From UBA11524 sp963642705 (GTDB lineage Bacteria; Bacillota; Clostridia; Christensenellales; Aristaeellaceae): a DNA stretch of 64,000 bases. The position numbers were made by a program, and so were the translations under genes. Positions 51,283 through 59,837 of the stretch are shown here, piece after piece; positions within the stretch are counted from its first letter, which is position 1; the number at the start of each line of letters is the position of its first letter. The stretch is from positions 1 through 64,000 of the forward strand of contig CAVIHU010000008.1 in NCBI GenBank assembly GCA_963642705.1, in the 5' to 3' direction. Under the pieces are notes generated by a model. The model saw only the letters and a program-made list of their open reading frames with translations. It ran no database searches and was not told the origin of the DNA.

Positions 51283-53799
51283 TTATTCAACAACGATTGT
51301 GGTGCTCATGTCGCCCAAGGTGATCACGTGCTCGCCGGCTTCAAGCGTAATTTCCATGGTGATGACGCGGAACTGCCCAGCGTCAACAGCCACGAACTTT
51401 TCGGCAAGAATGGTGTCGCCTTCCTTAATCTGTGCTGTCACATGACCATCACCGGCGTTGTTCTTAGCAACAAAGTAGACTTCGAAGGGAACGCCAGCCT
51501 GCTGGACTGCATTAGAGACCACGATGCTGGTGCTGGTACGACCATTGGTTTCAGTGGTCACAGATTCACCAACCTGCGGTACGGTAAACAGACTCAGCAC
51601 GATATCCGCCGGCTTGCTGTAGCTTATGCCAAATTCAGTGGTATACATCACGTCACCAAGGTTATTAGGCATGTCGATGTTCGGGTTTTCCTTTGCCAGC
51701 ATTGCCATGTACAGCCGAGTTTCGACATCAACTGCGATATCCATTTGCAGTTCGCCCCAACTGGTGTAAGCATCTTCCGCAGCGAAAGGAATCTCGAAGA
51801 CCGTGCTGCCGCTGGGATCCGCAACACCGAACAGCATAGCCGCAGTCACAGCAGGCGTCGTGTACCGATAGAAGGAGCCCACGGAGGAGCCGTGATCAGG
51901 CGTATTGTTGTAGGTCTGCACAAGAACTGCATCACACGGAGAAACCTGTGCCCAGTAAGGATCGCCCTGAGCGCCACGACGGCCGACGGTCCCTTCATAG
52001 ATCAGGATCAGAGGCTTCTCTGCGGCCTGAGCATCTTCAACAATATAGTCAAAGTTTGCATCGAAGGAAGCGCAATGATAGAGGATTACATCAGCTTCTT
52101 CCATGGTTTCAACGACCGTTCCGTAGGCAGCCAGCGCAGCGGCATCGGCTTCCTTGATGTTGGAGTTGTTGCTGTCGCTGTAAATCTTGATGCCTTCAGC
52201 AAGGGGAAGGATGCCTTCGTTGCGAAGCATGATGGTGGATTCGACCATGAGCTGCTCTTCCATGTCAGTGATTTCAGAGCGACGGAGAGTGTTGATGGTT
52301 TCATTGTCCAGCGGAACGATGTCGCCATCAGCTGCTTTGTAGGTGTCGCTGCCGATCAGTTCAAGAGCCTCTTCCCAATCAGAGTAGGGATCTTCAAAGA
52401 TGCCAAGATTGAATTTGTTCCGCAGCACACGACCGACATGAATGTCGAGATCTTCGGCTGTAACCAGACCCTGATTTACGGCTTCAACGATGAGACCGGG
52501 GAAAGAACGATTCGAGCATTCAGAATATGCTTCAATATCCGTGCCAGGCATTGCACCGTAGCAGGAGAACATGTCGACGCCGGTATTAAGGATCAACGCA
52601 TAACGTTCCACAGCAGACAGCGTAGACACATCCACGCCATCAGAGGTGATGCCTGTCTTTTTCATCAAACTGCTGATATCCAGCGGCCAGTCGAGACAGA
52701 TGATTCCATCATAGCCGAGATCATCGCGCAGCAAGGAGTACGTATCCTTGTCCATGTAGGTTTGCAGCGTATTGCCAGTCACGCCAACGTTGTTGTTGGT
52801 CATCACCCACTGCGTGCCCGCATCGACGACAGCCTTCCAGCCTACCAGCCAGCTGTCGATCAGATCTGCCGGGGAACGAGCTGCGGTGTAGGCATTACGT
52901 CCGCCGCGAGCGATGAAATGCTTGGAATGGGAGTTGAAGCCATTGTCATCGTAGGCATGTGTCTCAATGGCAGACATCTTGGCGATGTAGTTGACTTCGT
53001 CGCCATACCAGGAGCCGATTTCGTTGCCATAGCCATGGAACACCTGATGGTAGCCAATAGCAACAGCTTCTTTGGCATACTCAGAAACCAGGTTATACAG
53101 CAACTCTTCGTCATGCGCTACACCAAATGCGTAGTGCGCCATGTCGATCTGACCGCCCCAGGTATTGTACGAACGGTCGCCGGAGAATACCACGGGGATG
53201 CCCAGATGAGTATCTTCCGCCATGGCCTGCAGACCGTTGAAAAGGTTGAGCTGATCCTTAGCGGTGCCAGTCAATGCAGCAATGTAAGTGGTAACGTTCA
53301 TCTCCTGGATCTGGTACTTTGTAGGAACAAAGTTGGCATTATCGATAACTACGACCGGCTCCATCGTAGTAATGCCGGGGTGATCCTTGGAGATAATCTT
53401 CGTGCTCGTGGCAGAGTCCTGGAAACCTTTGGTTTCTGCACTAAAGTTAGTCACTGTGGAACCATTGCTACCGGCGATGCAAGCAAAGATCAACGTGCCG
53501 GCCTTCTCGTCCATATCCATCTGGCTGAGCAAATCCGCAACACGATTCTCAACCGGCTGACGATAGTCCTCGTACACGTCTAAGCTGCCATTGCTATTCA
53601 GGTCCTTGAAGTACAAACCATCTGCCTGAATGAACTTGTCCTTTGAAGCAGCGCTCAGCTTTGCCTGCTCGCCATTAGCTTCAATATAGTAGAAGCCGGA
53701 TGTGCTTTCTTTAATGACGCTTTCTTCGGCTCCGGCGGTCAAAGTGCTGAGAGAAGCCAGCAAAACAACTGTCAGCAGCAAGGAAACCAATTTCTTCAT
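51283..53799 (-). CDS. Secreted glycoside hydrolase family 3 protein
   Basis: 838-residue exported GH3 enzyme, probably a beta-glucosidase or beta-xylosidase. A signal peptide (about 1-24) is followed by an EF-hand-like calcium loop DLNSNGSLDVYEDY (66-79) that often precedes GH3 domains, the N-terminal TIM barrel with nucleophile D370 in YDGIICLDWPLDI, the C-terminal sandwich domain (about 500-700, VESTIMLRNEGILPLAEG and ILIYEGTVGRRG) and a terminal beta domain of about 110 residues (VSNAVQQAGVPFEVYFVAKNNAGDG). No membrane anchor. The ATG at 53799 follows GAAAGGGG; longer upstream frames are unlikely. The linkage cleaved cannot be told from sequence. Confidence 0.9.
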   Translation of the reverse strand: MKKLVSLLLTVVLLASLSTLTAGAEESVIKESTSGFYYIEANGEQAKLSAASKDKFIQADGLYFKDLNSNGSLDVYEDYRQPVENRVADLLSQMDMDEKAGTLIFACIAGSNGSTVTNFSAETKGFQDSATSTKIISKDHPGITTMEPVVVIDNANFVPTKYQIQEMNVTTYIAALTGTAKDQLNLFNGLQAMAEDTHLGIPVVFSGDRSYNTWGGQIDMAHYAFGVAHDEELLYNLVSEYAKEAVAIGYHQVFHGYGNEIGSWYGDEVNYIAKMSAIETHAYDDNGFNSHSKHFIARGGRNAYTAARSPADLIDSWLVGWKAVVDAGTQWVMTNNNVGVTGNTLQTYMDKDTYSLLRDDLGYDGIICLDWPLDISSLMKKTGITSDGVDVSTLSAVERYALILNTGVDMFSCYGAMPGTDIEAYSECSNRSFPGLIVEAVNQGLVTAEDLDIHVGRVLRNKFNLGIFEDPYSDWEEALELIGSDTYKAADGDIVPLDNETINTLRRSEITDMEEQLMVESTIMLRNEGILPLAEGIKIYSDSNNSNIKEADAAALAAYGTVVETMEEADVILYHCASFDANFDYIVEDAQAAEKPLILIYEGTVGRRGAQGDPYWAQVSPCDAVLVQTYNNTPDHGSSVGSFYRYTTPAVTAAMLFGVADPSGSTVFEIPFAAEDAYTSWGELQMDIAVDVETRLYMAMLAKENPNIDMPNNLGDVMYTTEFGISYSKPADIVLSLFTVPQVGESVTTETNGRTSTSIVVSNAVQQAGVPFEVYFVAKNNAGDGHVTAQIKEGDTILAEKFVAVDAGQFRVITMEITLEAGEHVITLGDMSTTIVVE

Positions 53800-54279
53800 T
53801 TTTGTATTCCCCTTTCCAATCGTCCCTGAGTGGTTATATGAGCAGTACTGGTGACGAAGAACCTCCTTCCCATGTGGTGTTGCGATATCCTCTATGACGA
53901 GTCGATAGAGAATCACGAGCAAAAAGGAAATTAGTGGAAAAACCCGGTGCGCCCATACAACACTGATTCTACAATTATTATAATTAATTTCACTGCATTA
54001 TATGAGAATACAAAACAGAAAACATAAAAAAAGCGTCTATGGTGGTCGAAAAAACCAAAAATCCAGCACAAAGTTCTCAAAAGCCCTTTGCATTTATAGA
54101 AAGCACGAGAAAAAATTAAGGCAACACTGCACAATTCGGCGGCATCGCTGATGTGCCTTTTGCGACGCATGCTTCTTGCAGAAATCTCGATTTACATCCG
54201 GTAAATCTTTGATTTCTGCAAGAAGCACCTGCCATAAAATTCACTTTTCATCATGCTATCTTATTTGTGCGGTGCTGCC
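53800..54279. other. Region upstream of the secreted GH3 gene
   Basis: No supported gene. The part at 53930-54115 is AT-rich with several TATAAT-like strings on the minus strand (near 53970 and 54000) but no clear -35 box at proper spacing, so the promoter may be activator-dependent. MITE-like copy H fills 54116-54282. Confidence 0.5.
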
Positions 54280-54282
54280 TTA
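54116..54282. repeat. MITE-like repeat, copy H
   Basis: 167-bp element with left end TTAAGGCAACACTGCACAAT and right end TTTGTGCGGTGCTGCCTTA. An inner pair CTTGCAGAAATC / GATTTCTGCAAG gives a further hairpin. Its last three bases (TTA) are the stop codon TAA of the alpha-galactosidase gene on the minus strand. Confidence 0.87.
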
Positions 54283-56445
54283 TCTATTCAGCCGTTCCAG
54301 CACCACCACGTAAGAAGCAAAATCCCCTTTCGGGAAGTTCGGCGCAATGCCGGCATGCATCAAGTCCATTGCGTCATAGATATTTCCGTTCTCGCTGCGG
54401 AACTTGCCTTTCGGAAGATTGCGGAGCTTGAGGATGGGCTTATCCGGATTCGGCTTTGCCAGCATTCGATAGGCGCAGACAATGATCCGCTTTTCATCCA
54501 CGAACTGCCATGCGGTGATATTGCCCTTCCATGGGGACAGAAGCCGCGTGAATGTTCCCTTTTCCGTGGTGGAACGAAGAGCCTTCACCTGCTGAATCTG
54601 GCGGCGGATTTCATTCAGGTCTTCGGGGGTCTGCGTGCTCAGGTCAAGTTCATAGCCAAAATTACCGGACAGCGCCACATCGCCGCGGGTACGCATCGGT
54701 GTGATTCGTCCGACCTGATGATTCGGCACGGCAGAAACATGTGCACCCATTGCAGAGCAGGGATAGCACAAACTCGTTCCGTACTGGATGTACAGGCGCT
54801 CCATCGCATCGGTGTCGTCGCTCGTCCATGTTTGCGGCATATAAAACAGCATGCCCGCATCAAAGCGTCCGCCGCCGCCGGAGCAGCCTTCAAACAGCAG
54901 ATGCGGAAAGGTCTTTGTAATCACATCAAGCACATGATACAAGCCAAGCATATAGCGATGCGTTAATTCTCCTTGCCGGCCATCATTCAGCAGCGCAGAG
55001 CCTGCTTCTAAAAAGTTACGGTTCATGTCCCATTTGACATAGCTGATGGGGGCAGAGGACAGCACGTCAGTCACGGATTTGATAATATATTCCTGAACCT
55101 CAGAACGGCTCATATCGAGTATTAACTGATTTTTTGCTTCGGTACGGCGGCGACCTTCTGCGTGCAGACACCAGTCAGGATGTGAACGATACAGGTCGCT
55201 GTCGGGCGAAACCATCTCCGGCTCAAACCATAATCCGAATTGCAAACCAAGCCGGTTGATGTCTTCAGCCAGCCCTTTCAGACCGTTCGGGAATTTATGC
55301 AAATCGGGTACCCAATCGCCCAACGAGTTGTTGTCGGTATCCCGGTGCCCAAACCAGCCGTCATCCAGCACAAACAGCTCCACGCCGACATCGGCAGCAG
55401 TCTTGGCGATCTGCATGATTTTATCATGGTTATAATCGAAATACGTGGCCTCCCAGCTGTTGATTAAAATAGGCCGTTCACGATCGCGCCAGTAACCGCG
55501 GCACAGCCGAGTGCGATACAAGTCATGCAACGCCTGACTCATGGTATTAAGACCGCTGCCCGAATAGCAGCATACGGCTTCTGGTGTCTGCAGGGTATCA
55601 TTGGGTCTCAAGTGCCATTCAATCGTATCACGATTGAGCCCTGCCAGCAGTCGCGTCGTGTTATAGGCGTTTTCAGAGACAATCATTTCAAAGTTGCCGC
55701 TGTATACCAGATTGACACCGATGCATTCGCCGGAAAATTCCGTGGTGTCCTCCGCAGTCAATGCGACAAAGGGATTGTGCTCCGCCCCTGATGCACCTCG
55801 CGTGGAAGAAATTGTGCGCGTCATATGGCCGGCCGGCATGCATTCGATGCTGCGTTCCCGGGCCCATGCGCCGGGCAAGTGCAGCATATTCCATTCGCCG
55901 GGCAGGGAAAGGCAAAAGCTGTCGGCAGACAGCAGCGTCAGCTCTTCGGCACCCGTATTGCGATAACACACGCTGCAGGTCAGAATGGGGCGATCGGCAT
56001 AGAGCGTATAGCAAAGCTCTGCTTCAAAGCCAGTCTTGTCATCGTGAAGCAACAAATGCAAGGTTTCTGCTTCGTCATCAGATTCTGTATAAGTTGCCGG
56101 AAGACCGGACAGCACGGGTTTCCCCGAAGTGATGGTATGACTACAATAGAACAGCTCCGTGCAGCATTGACCTGATTTCTCCCTCACGGTTGCCATCACA
56201 GTGCGGTAATCGCCGCGCCCGCTGGTAGGACAGACATAGGGGAGAAACTGTCGCTCAGAATCAAAGCTGATGCCATTGGTGGTTTGCAACAGCTTTAAGC
56301 AGACAGTCGGGTCGGCTATTGGTGCGCCGAAATAGGACATGATGACTTCCTGCTTGCCTAAGGCATCTTCCAGAAGATTCATAATGCAGGAGAGATGCGC
56401 GTTGTGCAGATGAAATGTTTTTGAGTCTGGCAAATACTCGATCAT
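54280..56445 (-). CDS. Alpha-galactosidase, glycoside hydrolase family 36
   Basis: 721-residue intracellular enzyme that releases galactose from raffinose-type sugars or galactomannan fragments. The N-terminal beta-supersandwich is followed by the catalytic barrel with NSWEATYFDYNHDKI, LFVLDDGWFGHRDTDNNSLGDW, nucleophile D473 in YVKWDMNR and acid/base Asp in WTSDDTDAMERL (about 543-546). CSGGGGRFDAGMLFY is a family block. No signal peptide. The ATG follows GAAAGGATTCAGCT and a TTGACT-16-TATCAT promoter. Transcribed alone; the stop codon lies in the end of a MITE-like element, so the final residues (...ERLNR) may have been altered by the insertion. Confidence 0.95.
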   Translation of the reverse strand: MIEYLPDSKTFHLHNAHLSCIMNLLEDALGKQEVIMSYFGAPIADPTVCLKLLQTTNGISFDSERQFLPYVCPTSGRGDYRTVMATVREKSGQCCTELFYCSHTITSGKPVLSGLPATYTESDDEAETLHLLLHDDKTGFEAELCYTLYADRPILTCSVCYRNTGAEELTLLSADSFCLSLPGEWNMLHLPGAWARERSIECMPAGHMTRTISSTRGASGAEHNPFVALTAEDTTEFSGECIGVNLVYSGNFEMIVSENAYNTTRLLAGLNRDTIEWHLRPNDTLQTPEAVCCYSGSGLNTMSQALHDLYRTRLCRGYWRDRERPILINSWEATYFDYNHDKIMQIAKTAADVGVELFVLDDGWFGHRDTDNNSLGDWVPDLHKFPNGLKGLAEDINRLGLQFGLWFEPEMVSPDSDLYRSHPDWCLHAEGRRRTEAKNQLILDMSRSEVQEYIIKSVTDVLSSAPISYVKWDMNRNFLEAGSALLNDGRQGELTHRYMLGLYHVLDVITKTFPHLLFEGCSGGGGRFDAGMLFYMPQTWTSDDTDAMERLYIQYGTSLCYPCSAMGAHVSAVPNHQVGRITPMRTRGDVALSGNFGYELDLSTQTPEDLNEIRRQIQQVKALRSTTEKGTFTRLLSPWKGNITAWQFVDEKRIIVCAYRMLAKPNPDKPILKLRNLPKGKFRSENGNIYDAMDLMHAGIAPNFPKGDFASYVVVLERLNR

Positions 56446-56477
56446 AGCTGAATCCTTTCTCGAACTTCTTTTCGGTT

Positions 56478-56505
56478 ATGATACGGTGGCATAGTGCAAA
56501 GTCAA
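56478..56505 (-). promoter_or_regulatory. Promoter of the alpha-galactosidase gene
   Basis: On the minus strand TTGACT (56505-56500), 16 bases, TATCAT (56483-56478). An inverted repeat TGACG-GCAA-CGTCA lies upstream at 56561-56574. Confidence 0.68.
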
Positions 56506-56710
56506 CCAGCGTTCTGCCGATGCGTCCTGTCTCAAAGCAGCCGATCCGGGATGATGTTCCTGACGGCAACGTCATGTCTGAGTACAGACGATATATAATG
56601 ATGGAAAAAAAGAGAGCGATACTTTCGCATCGTCCCCCCGGCAAACCTCACGAGGCATTCATGCCGCTCCACAGCGATGCACGATCCTCCGTCGTGAGTA
56701 AAGCCTATGG

Positions 56711-57592
56711 TTAAACTTTATCTCCGACGACCTTCTGTGCTATTTTGTCATCAATGATGGTGCGGCAATTTTGATCGGCGCAGATCAATGCACCATATGT
56801 GTCCGGTCTTCTGTCGTGCATCCGAACCTGATAGAGGGCATCATCGCTGCTTAAATTGAAAGATGCGGATACGATGCCGGCTCTGTCCGGCGAACCGACT
56901 GCCAGTATGCTGCCGTCCGGCGCGATGATCTCGCTTGGCGTGCGAATGCCGCTGATGCTTCCTTCATACGGTACAGACATGGCGCCAGCAACATAAATCC
57001 CGTTTTCATACGCACGGGCATGGCTGTAGATGCTTTCCCAGCCCCATGTCGGGCAAACAACCAGATGCACATTCGCAAGCGCATAGTGCCTGCACACTTC
57101 CGGAAACTGCATGTCCCAACAAATTGCAATACCGAAGCGCCCAAAGTCGGCATCGACCACGCAGTATTCGCTGCCTGCCTGCAGGGTCTGCTGTTCTTCG
57201 CCTGCCAGATGAATCTTGTCGTATCGCGCAGCAACCTGTCCACTGCGGTCGAATACGATTGCTTCATTATATAATTTTCCTGCACGCTTGACGTATAGGT
57301 CTGCCAGAACATAGCAGCCGCGTTTTCGCGCAAAGTCAGCAAAGCGTTCCTCCGGTTGTGCTGCATCCACGTAATCCGCATAATTTCCCGACAGGCACGC
57401 AGGCCTGCCCGGATAATTGATTGCCTCGGTTGTGACAATCAAATCGCACGGCGACGCCTGCTCCATCAGCGACAGCGTCTGTTCCGCCATGCCTTCCGCA
57501 AGCCGGTGCGCCTCGTTCTTCGAGAGAAGCTCTGGAGCGTGCAGAAAATCGTAGAGCCTGTTCTGCTTCACCTGTACCAGCGACAATCGCAT
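56711..57592 (-). CDS. Carbon-nitrogen hydrolase (nitrilase superfamily)
   Basis: 293-residue cytoplasmic hydrolase of amides or nitriles. The triad region is visible: Glu in LIVTTEAINYPG, Lys in ARYDKIHLAGEEQ and Cys in FGIAICWDMQFPEVCRHYA. The end (DRAGIVSASFNLSSDDALYQVRMHDRRPDTY) fits the family. The ATG at 57592 was chosen with AGGTGG upstream; a GTG at 57604 is possible. It begins six bases beyond the end of the GH88 gene, as the last gene of the Lpl-type operon. The substrate is unknown; an amide released from a decorated glycan is one idea. Confidence 0.88.
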   Translation of the reverse strand: MRLSLVQVKQNRLYDFLHAPELLSKNEAHRLAEGMAEQTLSLMEQASPCDLIVTTEAINYPGRPACLSGNYADYVDAAQPEERFADFARKRGCYVLADLYVKRAGKLYNEAIVFDRSGQVAARYDKIHLAGEEQQTLQAGSEYCVVDADFGRFGIAICWDMQFPEVCRHYALANVHLVVCPTWGWESIYSHARAYENGIYVAGAMSVPYEGSISGIRTPSEIIAPDGSILAVGSPDRAGIVSASFNLSSDDALYQVRMHDRRPDTYGALICADQNCRTIIDDKIAQKVVGDKV

Positions 57593-57597
57593 TTTTG

Positions 57598-58716
57598 TCA
57601 CCACCTGAGATTCTTGCTGCCCAACAGACGGATGATGCCCTCAATTAAGAAATAATCGCCGTACACCATGGCAATATGATGACTTTTGTCATGGTACGCG
57701 CCGGTACACCGCTGAAGGATGGACGGCGTCTGAAGAGACCAGTCCGCATGCTGCTCACAGAGCGCCTTCAGCAGATGATAGGCCGCCTGCTCGAATTCCA
57801 ACGATGTCGGCGTATCGCCCAGCTGCTCGCTGATTTCCAGCAGTCCGCATGCAGCAATCGCTCCTGCACAGTCATCCTTGACAACCGGTTCCTTCGGTGC
57901 GCGGAAATCACAGTCAGGCAGCCAGTCAGAGGATACATGCTCAATGAAGCTCTTCGCGACGCGGATTGCTGTGTCGAGATAGCGTTTATCACCCGTGTGC
58001 GCATAGCTGATAGCAAAGCCGTAGAGGGCCCACGCCTGTCCTCGGCTCCACACGGTTCCCTGACCATAGCCCTGACCGCGCGGCTTGCGAAGCACGTCAC
58101 CCGTTTCCGGGTCGAACACGACAATATGCTCGCTCGTTCCGTCCTCGCGGATGAAGTGCTTGAGCACCGTATCCGCATGCCTGCGCGCTATCAGCTGAAA
58201 GCGCGGATCGCCTGTCTGCTCGCTTGCCCAATACAGCAGGGACAGGTTCATCATGCAGTCGATGATTGCCCAGCCTGCCTTGTCATCATTCCATGCGCGG
58301 ATGAAGCCGTTCGGATTATACCGCCCTGCCAGCAGGTTTGCAGCGAAGAGCGTCTTTTCCCGGCTCGCTGTGTCAAACGTCAGCTCATAGTCAAAACCCG
58401 TCGAAATCCGCCACATGAAGCCGACATCGTGATGCAGATGTGGAAAATCCTGAAACGCTTTATTCAGCATCTGCTGACTGCGCCGTGCTTCCGTCATGTA
58501 TTGCTCGTCCTGCGTCTGAGCATACATCTGCCACATAATGGCCGGCCAAAAGCCGTTCGTCCACCAGCAGATGCCGTCCATCGGAGCGGGCTTCCATTCA
58601 TTATTTTCCGTGGTATAGGGGATAAAATCAAGTCCCTGCGCTTTTTCCATGGCATAAGGCAGCTTTACCTGCAGGCGTTCCATCATGCTCTGCGCCCACT
58701 GCTGATTGGTGCTCAT
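57598..58716 (-). CDS. Glycoside hydrolase family 88, unsaturated glucuronyl hydrolase-like
   Basis: 372-residue cytoplasmic enzyme that removes the 4,5-unsaturated uronic acid left by polysaccharide lyases, by hydration of the vinyl ether. The (alpha/alpha)6 barrel carries the two key aspartates D97 (HLHHDVGFMW) and D153 (GWAIIDCMMNLSLLYWAS). The WSRGQAWALYGFAISY block is typical of GH88/GH105; the length and the HHDVGF context favour GH88. GACGGAGGAGG precedes the ATG, which overlaps the dehydrogenase stop by four bases (ATGA). The polymer could be a glycosaminoglycan, ulvan-like or pectic chain; no lyase gene is in the window. Confidence 0.93.
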   Translation of the reverse strand: MSTNQQWAQSMMERLQVKLPYAMEKAQGLDFIPYTTENNEWKPAPMDGICWWTNGFWPAIMWQMYAQTQDEQYMTEARRSQQMLNKAFQDFPHLHHDVGFMWRISTGFDYELTFDTASREKTLFAANLLAGRYNPNGFIRAWNDDKAGWAIIDCMMNLSLLYWASEQTGDPRFQLIARRHADTVLKHFIREDGTSEHIVVFDPETGDVLRKPRGQGYGQGTVWSRGQAWALYGFAISYAHTGDKRYLDTAIRVAKSFIEHVSSDWLPDCDFRAPKEPVVKDDCAGAIAACGLLEISEQLGDTPTSLEFEQAAYHLLKALCEQHADWSLQTPSILQRCTGAYHDKSHHIAMVYGDYFLIEGIIRLLGSKNLRW

Positions 58717-59762
58717 GTCGGGAATCCTCCTCCGTCATCCAGCTCATGGGTAAAATACTTTTCTCTGCTGACCTCGAATTGTGAAAACCGGCCTGAAAGA
58801 TAGTCGCTGCATGCATCGACTACAGCAAGCCCCATACGCTCCATCTCATTGCCCATACTGCCGGCGATGTGCGGCGTCACGAATACGTTGCGCATCGTTA
58901 GCAGCGGATGATCTTCGGGCAACGGCATCGGATCAGTGGAGTCCAGGATTGCTGTCTTCGTCGGGCATTCCTGAAGGGCACGGATCAGCCCGTCCTGATC
59001 GACCACATCGCACTGCGCGGCATTGATGAACGTAGCATACTCATGCATGCTGCTGATCTCATTGTAGCCGACTGCACCGCGGAGATTCATCTTGGTTGGC
59101 AAATGACAGGAGACGATATCACAAGACCGGAATAGATCCTCCTGTTCAACCATGGTAATGCCAAGCATCCTTGCTTTGCTCGGCGGCAGGAACGGGTCGC
59201 AGCCATACACCTGCAGATCATGCTGCTGAAGGAGTTTCGCCACACGGCTGCCGACACGTCCGACGCCCAGTATGCCCACGCGTGTCTGGAATCCGCCTCG
59301 GTGGCAACGAATTTCGTGCCGTTCGTGGTGATACATGTCCGGACCGCTGTAGTTTCTGATTGCATGATGGACGCCTTTTGCCGCCAGCAGAATATTCGCC
59401 AGCGTATATTCGCTCGCAGGAACGGCATTCGTCAACCCGGTTGAAAACACACGTGCACCCAGTTGGAAATACGGTGTCGCAAACGCATGAATCACGCCGC
59501 CGGCATAAAAAACAGCCCTGATGTTCAGCAGCTTCTCCTGAATAACAGAAAGCGGCAGCTCGGGCATGCCCCAGTTGCTGAAGATGATTTCTGCCTTTTC
59601 AAGGATTTCTTTTTTCTCTTCAAATTCATGAAGAAAAACAGGCTGCGGCTCAAGCTCCACCATTTCACCAAGCTGTTCAAGCACATAATCGGAATAGACA
59701 CCGAAGAAGTCCTCGTGGATAAAATTCCGATGATGCAGGTCAGCCAGCAGGATTGCGCGCAC
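58713..59762 (-). CDS. D-isomer-specific 2-hydroxyacid dehydrogenase family protein with altered active site
   Basis: 349-residue NAD-binding protein of the phosphoglycerate-dehydrogenase class. The nucleotide loop is GILGVGRVGSRVAKLL (about 163-178) and the catalytic-type His is H298 in FVTPHIAGS. The normal active-site Arg (in N-x-A/G-R-G) is replaced by Q250 in FINAAQCDVVDQ, and the usual Glu region reads LDSTDPMPLPEDHPL, with Asp at 277. The enzyme may therefore use another substrate or chemistry. The start is GTG at 59762, preceded by GTGAGGGA; the open frame extends further but without a ribosome site. It is in the Lpl-type operon between the binding protein and GH88 genes, possibly reducing the released uronate-derived acid. 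Confidence 0.85.
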   Translation of the reverse strand: MRAILLADLHHRNFIHEDFFGVYSDYVLEQLGEMVELEPQPVFLHEFEEKKEILEKAEIIFSNWGMPELPLSVIQEKLLNIRAVFYAGGVIHAFATPYFQLGARVFSTGLTNAVPASEYTLANILLAAKGVHHAIRNYSGPDMYHHERHEIRCHRGGFQTRVGILGVGRVGSRVAKLLQQHDLQVYGCDPFLPPSKARMLGITMVEQEDLFRSCDIVSCHLPTKMNLRGAVGYNEISSMHEYATFINAAQCDVVDQDGLIRALQECPTKTAILDSTDPMPLPEDHPLLTMRNVFVTPHIAGSMGNEMERMGLAVVDACSDYLSGRFSQFEVSREKYFTHELDDGGGFPT

Positions 59763-59837
59763 GGCAAATCCCTCACTTTCATTGTGGGGGCAGGAGAGAG
59801 GTTTTTCCCCTGCCCCCCGATCGTTCCTCAAATTGCG

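Noticed and set aside
51277..53583. Long open frame (768 codons) on the plus strand
   Set aside because: Antisense to the secreted GH3 gene; no ribosome site or domain.
53931..54170. 79-codon frame on the minus strand between GH36 and GH3
   Set aside because: Part of it lies in a MITE-like repeat and the rest is AT-rich non-coding sequence; no ribosome site or family.
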